A stretch of 64,000 nt of DNA from Chenopodium formosanum (GCA_024500155.1 CM044877.1:80088501-80152500), one strand, 5' to 3'; numbered from the stretch's first letter, positions 36,957 through 48,749 are shown. Numbers and translations: made by a program. Notes: a model not told the origin generated them from the letters alone.

Positions 36957-37944
36957 GTTAAATTCTGGTCGGATTAGGAACGGGTCAGGTTGAATTCAGG
37001 TCAGGTTAGTAACAAGTTGGGTTAAATTCGGGTTTTGACGGGTTAAAATGTGTTTCGGTCAATTTTGGTTCAATTCGGGTTCGGTTCAGGTCAATAATTT
37101 ACAGGTTACATTCGGGTCGGGTAATCTCCAGGTCAGTTCATGTTCGGGTTTGAATCTTACATACTCGGGTCTAGGCCGGGTTGGTTTCAGGTCGGGTTTG
37201 GGTCACCATTTTATCGGGTTCAGATGAGTCGGTTAATTATCGGGTTTGAGTCGGTATTTCAGATCGGGTCAACTTTTGACATTTCTAGTCCAGAATACAT
37301 TTCCGCGCCCGACTCAGTAACTTAAGTTTAATTTTTATTGTATTTTACCACCTAGTTTTCGGGAGTGGGCTGGTGGCTGTGAGGGATTTTCAAGAGTGGG
37401 GTTGGTGGCTTTCGGGGTTTTCGAATCTGGTGGCTTTTGGGGTTTTCGAATCTGGTGGCTTTTGACAGGGGTGCCGGAGTTTCGGAGAGGGGGGATGGTG
37501 GTTTGGCTCGGACCGGCGATTTTAGGGGTAGGGGAAGGCTGGAGGTTCGGCGTGGTAGGTGGCTGGCCTGGGCTGTTTGCTGGTGGTTGGGGCTTTGGCT
37601 GGTGGTTATGGTTTTTTTTTTATTATTTTGTTTTTAATTTGTTTTTTTTTTGTTTTTTAATAAATATTTTTAGCTAATTAATTTGTGACACGTGTCACTT
37701 TAACAAAAAAACAAAAAAAAAAAAACAAAACCCATTGAACCGGTTACCGGTTTTTGGGATTAAAGAAAAAGAAAATCCCCCAATATTTGGATTATTCCAG
37801 TATTAATGAAAGTTGGGATTATTCTATATAAATTAGACAAAATTAGGATTATTTTTTCTAATTTTTCCTATAAATAATGATGTCATAACTCAAAAACAAG
37901 GGCAACAACACAATTTCTTTTCTAGGCCTAATTGAATTAATTTA

Positions 37945-38139
37945 TCCGTTTAACACACTTATTAAACGGAATATAGTACAGAGTACTTAAGTCTTCCGTC
38001 AAAGTCCATTGTGGGTTCCACCCTCTACCATAATTATTCGTGTAATGAAAGTTAGGAATGTGATTCAAAAAAAAAAAAAAAAAAAAAGTTAGGAATGATA
38101 ATTTACTACGACTTCTTTTAGTTGTCAAACCAACCTCTA

Positions 38140-38172
<33 letters not shown>

Positions 38173-39232
38173 TAAAGCATCCAACCTCTACCTAATGTTT
38201 ATATATATCCGCTTTCAGTAATTCTTCTTCAATTGGAAACTTAGCTACGCCTTCCAAATTCATTTTTTAGGCGCTCTTCCGTGATCGACACCAACGCTCC
38301 TCCATCGATTACATCAATAGATTCACCAACACCTCAAAGGTCCTCCGCGTGGGATACTACTCCGATGCAATCTATCGCTCCTACGGCCTCCGACATCTCC
38401 AGTAGGAGAGCGTTGGAAACCACTGAAGCTTCTTCTAATACAACGTTGGGTCATCCCGACGATGTGATGAGAAGGGGCTGGGGAAAGCTTGAATTCAACA
38501 TTGCAGCCCGAACAGCTTGGGATTGGGATGAATCGGATTTTGAAGATTATATGAGCGGTACTACTCCAAATTTGGTAACAGATATTAAAAGGCCTGCGGA
38601 GGTCGTACACATGGATTGGCGACGTCAGCAAATGTATAACTGGGATTTGATGCGTAGAAAAAATGGATGTCTGGGTTCGGTAACAGATATTGCTGGGCGC
38701 TATGCTACGCTTTTGAACCGGCCACGTAGGGATGATGAAGATACTACTCGAGGTTCGTTAACAGATATTGCTCGGCGCAATGCTACGCTTTTGAACCGAC
38801 CACGCAGGGATAAGTATTCCGGGGCTCCGCCGCGATTTGCGGGGTCCACCTGGGGTATGAATAATACTCAAGGTTCGGTAACAGATATTGCTAGGCGCTA
38901 TGCTTCGTTTAATTTTTTAACTGGCCACGTAGAGATGTGTGAACCGCCGGAATATAAGGGGTCCACCTACATTGCACATCGAAAGGCTTTGGCTAACGAA
39001 GCGTACCGTCAAAACTAGTTATAAGAAAACCGGAGAGAAAATAACTTATATTTGTAATCACAACTTTATAAAAAACACAACATTAAAATATAAAAAACGT
39101 GATAATTCTGGTAAAATAGTTTTTAAAAAAGGTAAAATATTACTAATTGATTTTTATCACAATTTTAATGTCAAATCATTTCAAAATATTTAGTTTTCTA
39201 TATTTTCTTTTTTTTTTTTTTTATGTTTAAAA

Positions 39233-39274
<42 letters not shown>

Positions 39275-41240
39275 AAATAACCCATTATATATTCATCTAG
39301 GTCATGTGTATCTATTATGATGTTCATTATATGATTTTTAAATGTCCATGTTTTTTATTGTAATTTTAATTGATGTACCTTTATCGTCACATGATGTAAA
39401 TTAGTTATTGTGAAATGTATTCTGAATTATGTTTTAACATGTTGGGTAAATAATATAAATAATATTCTTTATATAATATTATCATGTTCTTTATTAATAT
39501 AGTGAATGTTTTTTTCTCAAAAAATAATATAGCAAATGTTCCTTAAATATATCGGAAAATAAATCATCAATACAAGAGGTCCCAAAAGTATGCAGAGATT
39601 GTTATATACTCCCGGGTGTATCATACACCTAACTAATTTAATGTTAGTTTTTGTTATTCATTTGATGATTAAACTAGTTTTTGGACCGGACGATGCCCCG
39701 AGTCATTGTTTGTATATAAATTATTATAACAAAATAAAGCAAGTGAAATATAAATTGGTGGCTTTATAAAAATAATATCATTTGTTAAATATTATAAATA
39801 TAATTGAACATCAAAGTTCATAATTTAATATGCAGCAACCTAAATGCTATATTGTATCAGTTTGTTTTTTTTTTTGTTAAAGGGATTTTTTTTTTAATTA
39901 TTCATCTATCATATAAATTCCTTCTAACAAACAAATTTTGTGGTTAAAACGAAAAATTATTTAAAAAAATTATTTAAAATTATTTTGCATTTTTGGGTTA
40001 TATATTTTAATGAACTATAGCCTATATGGATTATGGTTGAGTAACTAATCAAAGAAATGAAATTAATTTTGCAAAAAATATACACATATAAGTTCACAAT
40101 TAAAATTTTAGAATTTATGAACATGAATAACACTTTTTAATACTATTTTATCATCCTAAGATGTCATTGGAGCGGTGCTTAGTTAAAGTTTAATTTTAAT
40201 GAATACGAGGTTATGGGTTCAAATATTAATGCTACTAAATTATAAATTTTTATGAAAAAACATTGATGTATAATTATTAATAATAGGTGACACGACAACA
40301 TGTGGCGAGATCGGCGACACATGGCAAGATTACAATCATTGCCATTGGGTTTTAATATATATATATTGATATATTGATGAATAACAATCATTAAAATAAA
40401 AGCAAAATAGTTATGGGTGTACAGTGCACCCGGGTATATATAACAAGTTCCAAAAAGTATGTCATCTTCATCGACCTTTATGATCTTTTTCAAAAAATAT
40501 ACATATACACAATTAGATGATTTTTTTTTTTTTTTTTTTTAAAATACGCAATTAGATTAAAATAGTTTGTGACGTAAAGAACACATAGTTCAAATACAAA
40601 TAACATAGTTTGTGACTATAAAGATCATAAAGCTTAGACCCAAAGAGCATATATTAGATGGTATGGCATGGGAATTTTGGTTGGTTGCTATCTTGCTTAC
40701 TTTTGAGCTGTAGTTTCTTTAATTTCTTTCACATGGGATGAAATTAAAGTCGAGAATAAGTTCTTTGTCCCAATATTGCATTTGTTAGTAGGTTAATTTA
40801 TCGTGTGTTTGATATTAATCTTCTTGGAGAAGAAAGAACAAAGAAAAGACACATCTTATGGATTCCAAAAAATACTACTAATTTTGAGGTATTATTTGCA
40901 AGATATAAAATATTCCAAATTTGCAGATAACCATTAACGAAGGTAATATAAATGTTCTCATAATTGAATATGTAAAATAGTTGAATCCTTTTACTCAATT
41001 GGAATAGTACATTGTGTTGCTTAAATCTAAAGCTTAGTATCCACTATCTAGCTCATGTTTGTCACACATTGCACATAATAACACCCCTGTATGATGAAGT
41101 CAATGGAAATGTACACGTACAGAAGCTTCTAGGGCTTGGCCTGGCCTGACCTAACTGCAGGACTTCTTGCATTGCATAATATTGTGACCTGAAGCAACTT
41201 GTGATTGATGTTTCCTGTATGAGCCTTAATGGCTCAGCTC
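37945..41240 (+). pseudogene. EF-C: decayed third copy of the EF-hand gene
   Basis: Upstream sequence (AAAGTCCATTGTGGG near 38000) and exon 1 (from about 38254) match EF-B, but the segment containing the EF-B start ATG and first codons is deleted. The exon-1-like frame (38281-39018) has extra copies of the repeat motif (V-T-D-I-A-x-R-Y-A-T, then LLNRPRRD) and ends at a stop without an EF-B-like donor. The middle exon is absent. The last codons of exon 3 and the 3' flank reappear at about 40648 (ATGGCATGGGAATTTTGGTT) and match EF-B to about 41235. A foldback element (39599-40446) occupies the gap. The parts fit a duplicate pseudogene. Confidence 0.8.
39599..40446. mobile_element. Foldback/MITE-like element within EF-C (848 bp)
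   Basis: The ends TTGTTATATACTCCCGGGTG and CACCCGGGTATATATAACAA are inverted repeats, continuing into GTATCATACACC and GGTGTACAGTGC. The target duplication is not clear. The interior is AT-rich and non-coding. Confidence 0.6.
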
Positions 41241-41400
41241 GGTACATCATGCCTGCTTGACGATGATGATGATGATGCGCGCTGCTGCTTGGGTAGTTGG
41301 TGGCTGTCCGTACATTTCCTCCAAATAAACTTGTCAAAACCAAAAATTACCAAGGGTACAAGATGTAGACGTGTAGTAATCTCTCATAAAGTCATAAATT
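41241..41400 (-). pseudogene. Remnant of an ANK gene first exon
   Basis: Sequence around 41246-41345 (TACATCATGCCTGCTTGACG, then TGTCCGTACATTTCCTCC) matches ANK2 exon 1 and its upstream flank (26270-26400). It joins directly to sequence that corresponds to the flank downstream of ANK3, so almost a whole ANK gene is missing between the two. The Ala-repeat part has become GATGATGAT. It cannot encode a protein. Confidence 0.75.
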
Positions 41401-41938
41401 ATTGGAATTTTGTCTAAAACTACCCTAAAGATAGGGTCATTTGTCAACCACTACCCATTTTTTAAATTTGTTTAGAACTACCCGCAAGTTTTGAAATGTT
41501 TGAGTAGCACTATCTAATAACGTTTTCCGTCCAATTAAGACGTTATTGAGCCCACTTTTTCACTTTTACGTCCAATGATCGGATCGCATCTGATGAGATC
41601 GGATTGGATCATTTTTTTTTTTTTTTGAAAGAGATTGGATCAATTTTTAAAGTTGAGTCATACTAAATTATTACGTCCACTCAAATTCAAATCTAAATCG
41701 AATATTTTTCGGATCGAGTCAGGTCGATCAGATGTGTTTTTAACACCTCTAGTCGTGTCTTCCCTTTTAAATCTTATCGTCTTTAACATGACTTTTATCG
41801 TCTTTAAAATTTACTCGTATTAAATTATTAATTTTTTTTATTTTTAATTAGGGGTGTAATTTTGGTCAATGGGTTTAATTTCGATGATGATTAAAGATGC
41901 TTATCAAAACATACTTCATACAAACAAAAAAAAATGTA

Positions 41939-42206
41939 CTTCCTCCATTCTTTTTTTTATTGCACCATAAGAGGTTTTATGTTTACCAATGCATTACTTT
42001 AGCTATTAATATCTTTAATTATACATTGTAAAAATTATAAAAAAAAAAAAAAAAATTGATATTTGAAAAGTAGATTTCAAGACGAATCTAACTAGATCTC
42101 ACGTGACTTTGTTTTCCCTAATAGATAAATCACAAAAGATCGTCAAAGAAAATTAAGTGAATAGTGTAAAAGTCCTTATGGTGCAATTAAAGAAAAACAG
42201 AAGAAG
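41939..42206. mobile_element. Stowaway-like MITE (268 bp)
   Basis: The termini CTTCCTCCATTCTTTTTTTT and AAAGAAAAACAGAAGAAG are roughly inverted, with TTGCACCATAAGAGG mirrored by CCTTATGGTGCAATT. TA flanks both ends. Confidence 0.7.
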
Positions 42207-42309
42207 TAAAAAAAATAACATAATCTATTACCAGGCAAAATTGGTATAAACCACCTTTTTCGTCTAACTTTTTTTAAAAAACCATCTTTTATGTTTTTTT
42301 ATTTACTAA

Positions 42310-42617
42310 GGCCCTGTTTGATTCACCTTAAAAAAAATAATATTAAGTAAAAATAATTTCAGTTCAGTAAAAATAAGTTCAGTTCAGTAAAATTAATTTC
42401 ACTTCAATAAAAATAATTTCAGTTCAGTAAAAATAAGTTCAGTTCAGTAAAATTCAGTTTTATTAAAGAAGAATTATAATAGAAAATCAGTAAAAATAAT
42501 TTCAGTTCAGTAAAAATAATTTCAATTCAGTAAAATTAAGTTCAGTTCAATAAAAATAAGTTTAGTTCAGTAAAAATAATTTCATTTCAGCAAAATTAAG
42601 GTGAATCAGACAGGGCC
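42310..42617. mobile_element. Tourist-like MITE with internal tandem repeats (308 bp)
   Basis: The termini GGCCCTGTTTGATTCACCTT and AAGGTGAATCAGACAGGGCC are near-perfect inverted repeats with TAA on both sides. The interior is made of repeated TTCAGTTCAGTAAAAATAA units. It lies about 370 bp upstream of the EF-B start. Confidence 0.9.
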
Positions 42618-42990
42618 TAAACCACCTTTTAATTACCTAAATTTTTTAATTGCATTACCCTTATCTCAAATTTTGACAGAAAAATATGTTAGAAAGAGTG
42701 AAATGGAGCTAATTTTGGATTACTCAACTTCATTGTATCTCAAAATCAAATTGAATTAATAAAAATTGAATTAATAAATCCGTTACTTGTTATACAGTAC
42801 TTATGTCTTCGGTCTTCCATCAAAGTCCATTGTGGGATCCATCCACTACCATAAAATTATTCATGTAAATGAAAGTAAGGAACATTAATTTACTACGTAC
42901 GAAGTATTTCTTTTGGTCGTCAATCCAACCTCTTATTTTTTTATCCATTTTTTAGTAATTCTTCTTCAACTGAAAACTTAGCTTCCAAGT

Positions 42991-43500
42991 ATGGATCAGG
43001 ATCACCCACCAACTTCATTTTCCGGCCGCAGGCGCTCTTCCGTGATCGACCCCAACGCTCCTCCACCGATAACATCGTCAGCTTCACCAACACCTCGGAG
43101 GTCCTCCGCGTGGGATACTACTCCGACTCAATCTATCGCTCCTATGGCTTCCGACATCTCTAGCAGGAGAGCGTCGGAAGCCACTGAAGCTTCTTCTAAT
43201 ACAGCGTCGGGATATCCCGACGCTGTAAACATTGCAGGCCGAAAGGCTTCGGCTTGGGATGATGAAGATAGTACCGCTTCTATGAGCGGTATTACTCGAG
43301 GTTCGGTATCGGATATTGCTGGCCGCAGAGCTACGGCTTTGGATCGGCCGCCTTGGGATGTGTTTTCTGGGGTTCCGCCGGGAAATGAGGGGTACACCTG
43401 GGGTTGGATGTCTGAGATTTTTGCCATGACTTCTAGTACAGGACTACCTCTTAATGGTGTCGGTCCTACTTCAGGTAACCAGTATTATTACTTAAATATG

Positions 43501-43532
<32 letters not shown>

Positions 43533-45490
43533 TTATTTTTATGATAAGATACGGAGAGGGACTCCCCTATAGGAGGGGAAGGATGATGATCAGACCCTAT
43601 CACTAGGGATGGATTGGAGGGACTTATCCCTCCATCCAACTCCTAATAATCTAATTTTTTTTTTTTTTTTTTTTTTTTTTGTTGAAGTAAATCAAAATGA
43701 GTCTAAATTATAAATCTAATGCCTTGGTTCAAATAAAAAAAATAAAAGTTAAAAAAAAATAATCCAATACCCATTTATTGTGTTTTTTTTTTTTTCCCGA
43801 AAAATTGTAGTTGTGGCATGATAGGGAGTCAGCAACATATTATGAGTTAAGTAATTTAAGTTTTTGGTTGAGATATTTCTTTATCAAGTTAAAAATTCAA
43901 TTATGAAATCATGATTTTATTATATGGGCTTTAAACTTATTCCTAATGCAAACGTTTTATTCAATTTAAAAATAAGGTTTTTCATTTACTTTGTATGACT
44001 CAAATTAGCCCAAAATATGATGGCTTTCAACCATTCTTAACTCTTATCTCATACCTAGATCTCGTGAACTAAATATCTTTGAACGTTTGATAAACTGATC
44101 ATTTAGATGAAATATAAAAATTCAATTTTAGAGATATATAGCTTAGACTTATAAAACATTGTGGGGAAATCCTACCTCTTAATAAGCTTAGACATTCATA
44201 GCATAGTAAAGAAAATTTATCCATGTTTGATTTGCCACTCAACTCTCAGCTTATTCCTATTGTGTTCTCATCTTCTGCAGAGAGAATTCGAGTATATTAT
44301 ACTGGCAACATCAACTACATCTTCAAAACCCACAACGAGCAGAGTCTAGCAATTGCTAATGTTGAGGCTATAATGTACGCCTATGGAATTGATAAGGCCT
44401 GTGCTAAAGACATCTTGAGCAACATTGACCCCCGAAAAATTGGGATATTCAACGTTAACTCTCAAACCAAGCAAATTCTAGTCGCCTCAACCATCAACTT
44501 CACTCTGCCAAAGGAGCCACTTGGTAATCTTAGGCAAGCTAGCAAGTGCTTTCGCGAAAACTTGCTCTCACCACTCCATTTTGCTGCCTACATTTTCGAC
44601 GTCTTGAAAGGAAGATATATAGGTGAGAAATACTACTACTTTCGCTTCAAATTTCATTACACATTGAATATGTTATACTTGTATGTGAAACAAAGATATG
44701 ACTAGTGAAGTTGCCTAGATACACTAGGCAAAAATAAATTACCTCATTTTGAGCAATTATAGTTTGTGAATGAGAATATATATAACGAGTTGTTTGGATC
44801 AAGTTTGTATCAAGTAACTTTGCATAAACTTTATGTTACCTTGAAGATATTTTTTCTTCACAAAATTTAACATTAACAAATGATTAGCTTTTTCTTTGGT
44901 CTTAGTTACTAGTTAGGCCAAGACTCATTAGGCTTGAATGACTAATTAGCGAAGCTATTATCACAGGAAATGATCCCCAATTCATGATCCTCGGAATATA
45001 TAGCATATTTGGAGTTTTGGAGGGTTCGATGAAGCGTGAACTTACCACCAAAGATGTGGAGAAGTTTACAAAATTGTGGAAAGTAAATAATTCAGAAGAA
45101 GTACAAGACCTTATGAATATGATAAAAGATGATCATAATGGCTCTATTTCTTGCTGGGACTTTTACAATTTATTGTACCGTCGAAACATGTTTGGAAAGC
45201 AACGAATCGAAATGTTTGATACTCAAGGGCAGCAAAACACATCAATGTTCTTCCCTCTAATGGACAAAGACGAAGATGGATTCCTCTCCTCTATGGATCT
45301 GCGTAGTTTTGCCGCCATCTTTGGCCGATACCCATCAGATGAAGCGATTGACCGTGTGATTCGCAAGCTTGATATCGATGGTGATGGTAAGATCAGCTTG
45401 CAGGATTTTGGTGGGACAATGGGGCCTATATTAGATGGGATGGCATGGGAATTTTGGTTGGTTGCTATCTTGCTTACTTTTGAGCTGTAG
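42991..45490 (+). CDS. EF-B: EF-hand protein of unrecognised family
   Basis: Exons 42991..43474, 44281..44622, 44967..45490; consistent phases, 449 aa. Residues 1-161 look disordered and carry five arginine-rich serine/threonine motifs (RRRSSV, PRRSSAW, SDISSRRAS, NIAGRKAS, SDIAGRRAT), resembling basophilic kinase sites. Residues 162-275 match EF-A but no family I know. The last exon has EF loops DKDEDGFLSSMD (375-386) and DIDGDGKISLQD (411-422), each with Asp at position 12, a degenerate earlier loop (about 329-340) and a hydrophobic C-terminus (WEFWLVAILLTFEL). It is convergent with ANK3, 0.6 kb away. Intron 1 contains long poly-T runs. The start is MDQDHPP, the only ATG in frame before the conserved motifs. 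A cation-sensor role is inferred. Confidence 0.82.
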
Positions 45491-46102
45491 TTTCTTTCTT
45501 TCACATGGGATGAAAGTTGAGAATAAGTTCTTTTCCCCAGTATTGCATTTGTTAGTAGGTTAATCGATCATGTGTTCGATATTAATCTTCTTGGAGAAGA
45601 AAGAACAGAGGATAAGACACATCTTATGGATTCCGATAATACTACCTTTTGCGAGATGTAAAAAAATTTCAAAGTTGTAGATAATCATTAACAGAGGTAG
45701 TATAAATGTTCTAAGAATTGAATATGTAAAATAGTTGAATCCTTTTACTCAATTGGAATAGTACATTGTATTGCTTTAAATCTAAAGCTTAGTATCCACT
45801 ATCTAGCACATGTTTGTCACACATTGCACATAATACCAGCCCTGTATGATGAAATCAATGACATTAACAAAGGAAAAAATTAAGGATTGTTTGGATGGAA
45901 AGACCTCTCGGGAATCGAACACGTACAGAAGCTTCTAGGCTTGGCTTGGCTTGGCCTGGTGACCTGACTGCAGGACTTCTTGCATAACAGTGTGACCTGA
46001 AGCAACTTGTGATTGATGTTTCATTGTAGGAGCCTAAATGGCTCGGTAGCACAAACTTATGTTCACAAGTTCGATCAAAGTTCAAGATCCTGTACTTTGT
46101 AG

Positions 46103-48749
46103 CTATCTAACCCGCCAAGAACTGAATGAAGGTGTGGCAGAGGGTTCAGGATCTACTATAAATGAGGCTGCTTGGTTCCATGAAAAAGAGTTGCGAGTAT
46201 ATTTCAGTATGTGATCCATAGATGATTCAGGAATCAGGATCGTAAAAGGGATATCAATTCTGCGGGAATTTGAATCTACTTGTCCATGGGGTGAAATCTC
46301 GTTCTGCGACGAAAGTTTAAACAGCTTTGGTTTACAGGACTGGAATATGGACTGAGATTCGTATGTTGAGCAATATATGTCCACCAAAAGAGGGAATTGT
46401 TGGAAGGCAAAGAGCAGAACAGGTACTGATGCGATCAGAGCAACAGGAATAGGAGCCCATCTAAATCCTTGTAGGAAAGTCATGAAGAATGTAGCAGTAA
46501 AGGCCACAATCATAGTTGCCATTGAGATTAGAAGCAAGATGAGCCCCCACATGAGCTTCAACGGCAATGATGCAAGGAAATCCCTCTCTGCATACCGAGA
46601 AGTGAGGATTGACAAGAACATCAATATTGAAGCAGTAGAGGTGAACAACGATACTGCATTAGCCATAGCAAAAACCACAAAGTATGGCCTTTGCACTAAG
46701 ACAGGGCTTCCTGTGTCGTTATTGCCTCCTGGCAGCTGGAAGGCTGCTGTGAAGACCACAGTAGCTATTAGAGTTGCAACAAAAGCACATGATTCAGCTG
46801 TCTTTTTCATCCATTGTTCCCCTTTCATCCTTAATCCCTCATGCTCTTCACTAAATAAGGCTTGAGGTGTTTTATGGTCCTTATTTTCAGCTTCAGTGTA
46901 CTCTGGCCTTACTATCTTTTTCACTGCCTGTGCATTATGTCAACAATCAGCAAAAAAGATGCGCCGAAAATCAAAAACAAACAATGAGGGCTCCCGGCCT
47001 AAACAATTATATTTGCAAAGTATATTGTATTCAATTGTAGTTGCAACTAGCAAATTAAATACCTCAGTCTATGATAGTTACCTCAAACCATAGTAACTCA
47101 CGTTGCATCTGCAAAGCTGGACCTGATACACAATTAAGCCGGTTGGGAGGTGCCAACTTGCTAGCCAAATGCAGCATGTTATTTCCATGGTCATCTTTGT
47201 AAGTAGCTATTAAATCCTTGATCGATCCAATCTCATGTATTAGCTTGAAGATTTCTTCATGGCGATAAATGACAGCAATGTGAAAAATGCTGTATCTATT
47301 GTCATCCACTTTCCAAAGTATATCAGGATAAGATTTGATGAGCACCATAAGAAATTCAACTTTTCCCAACTGTGCTGCAACAAATAATAATCGCCAGGGG
47401 AAACCAATCAATTTAGATACATCCCCATGCTTAAGTTTTACGATTTCATCCCAAAGTGTTTGTGCTAGTTCAAGCACCACCGCTGGCTCTACCTGATTTA
47501 TGCTACAACCTGTATTCAAACTTACTAATTAACCATAAAAGTATTGTATCATATAATGAGACAATTATGTAGACATTTCTATCAATCAAAGAACCCGCAT
47601 ATATAGTGTCACCTTCTGTACCCCTGCACTCCTAAAGAAGACACACTCACATAGTAAAAAAAAACCAACCTTGCATTTTAAACCTCTGCCACATGCTTAG
47701 CTGATATCTATCGAACCTTGGAGGCTTTCGAGCCAATGCATGCAAAGCGGTCTCCTTCTTTCTATCCCGAATGGTAGCCAAGTTTCTATTGTTGCGTAGA
47801 ATATGCAAAGCTACTTCTGCAGTACATAAAAACTTTTTTTTATGTTAACTAATTATTAGATCCAAGTGTACATAAAATTATTTGTTACCTAGTATATATA
47901 CAAACAGAAAATACAAGTTTCTCTCAGTGATGAACTAAAACTGTATCCAAACAGTTTTTGTTAATCACTGAGAGAGACTTGTATTTTCTGATAGAAAAGC
48001 AGAGTACTTAGGTTGTATGGAATGGAAGAGTAGAAAAAATTACCGAACAAATCAGTATCAATCGCACCAGTGAGTAACTCCATGCCATCTTCAACTGTCA
48101 GCAAGTTATAATCAGTCACTGACATGAGGTACCACACCATATCCTGGTGACCCAGCAACACAGCCATTAAAAGAGGAGTCATATCCTGACTGCCTCTAAT
48201 ATTTGGCAATGTTCTGCTTTTGTCTACCATTAATTTCGCAATCTCAACAACCCCTGAAACAGCAGCAAAACAAAGCGCGGTGTTCCCAACTCTGTTAGTC
48301 AAAGCCAGAGAATCATCATTCATAACATTAACTAGCTCCTTAACAAGATGCAGATGCTTGGCTGCTGCTGCTATGTGAAGGACTGTATCGCCTCCCTTCG
48401 TAATCCTTGTGTTGATCCAAGCATTATCTGATCTCCAGATACTTTCAACAGTTTCCCAATCACCAGTCAGTGCAGCTTGGTATAGCCTTATACTTATGCT
48501 TGAATGATTGAATTCATCATCACCTATTACATCTACCAAATTGAAGCAATGAAAGTTTTATCAGAAATATTGCAACTGAAATAAACAGAGGAAGTACTTC
48601 ACAGGAGCTTTCATCTTACCAAACTCATCTTCTGAAGTTTGCACCTCAGATGGTAGTGATGGTGGGTCTAAAGGCGGATGCACAAAACGATCACCTTCGT
48701 GTGAGTAAGTATCAAAACTGAACTCCCGGTAGATAGTTTCACCAGACAT
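46103..48749 (-). CDS. ANK3: ankyrin-repeat/PGG-domain membrane protein
   Basis: Exons 48749..48620, 48532..48044, 47816..47670, 47509..47082, 46927..46103; phases agree and give 672 aa. Exon 1 is a short acidic/Pro-rich leader (MSGETIYREFSFD). Ankyrin motifs: KGGDTVLHIAAAAKHLHLVK, GNTALCFAAVSGVVEIA, DMTPLLMAVLLGHQDMVW, KKETALHALARKP, YSIFHIAVIYRHEEIFKL and GNNMLHLASKLAPP. The PGG domain lies around residues 438-560 (KKTAESCAFVATLIATVVFT, QLPGGNNDTG) with about four transmembrane stretches and a roughly 90-residue cytosolic-looking tail. Family as ANK1 and ANK2, including ACD6-like defence regulators and ITN1; the specific function is unknown. This is the most intact of the three copies. Confidence 0.9.

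Larger units (their letters stand above)
27925..37287. mobile_element. 9.36-kb hAT-like non-autonomous element carrying a tandem repeat array
   Basis: The termini TAGAGCTGTCAATTCGGG and (inverted) TAGAAATGTCAAAAGTTGAC match the TAGRGATGTCAA ends of the elements at 6593 and 60556. A perfect 8-bp duplication GTCCAGAA flanks it (27917-27924 and 37288-37295). Inside are a G-rich repeat block, the ~320-bp array (30640-34497), then a second G-rich block in the same orientation: the segment at 34498 onward repeats that at about 28090 onward. There is no transposase frame. A CACTA element and two solo LTRs, each with its own target duplication, are inserted in it. The G-rich/array arrangement equals that at 9505-15020. 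Confidence 0.85.
27609..37868. mobile_element. Outer foldback element (~10.3 kb including nested insertions)
   Basis: The left arm (27609 to about 27770: GGAAAATTTGACAAAAACAA, AAAATAATCCCAACTT, ATGACACGTGTCA) is matched in inverted orientation by the right arm (about 37680 to 37868: AGAAAAAATAATCC, AGAATAATCCCAACTTT, GTGACACGTGTCA). The arms are diverged and no clean target duplication was found, so this element looks older than those nested in it. It may be MULE-like, by its long arms. Removing the 9.36-kb hAT-like insertion leaves under 1 kb. Confidence 0.6.
41401..42990. promoter_or_regulatory. EF-B upstream region with two MITEs
   Basis: No gene seen. Contains Stowaway-like (41939-42206) and Tourist-like (42310-42617) elements. 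From about 42775 the sequence matches the region upstream of EF-C, so the proximal EF-B promoter was part of the duplicated segment. Confidence 0.5.
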
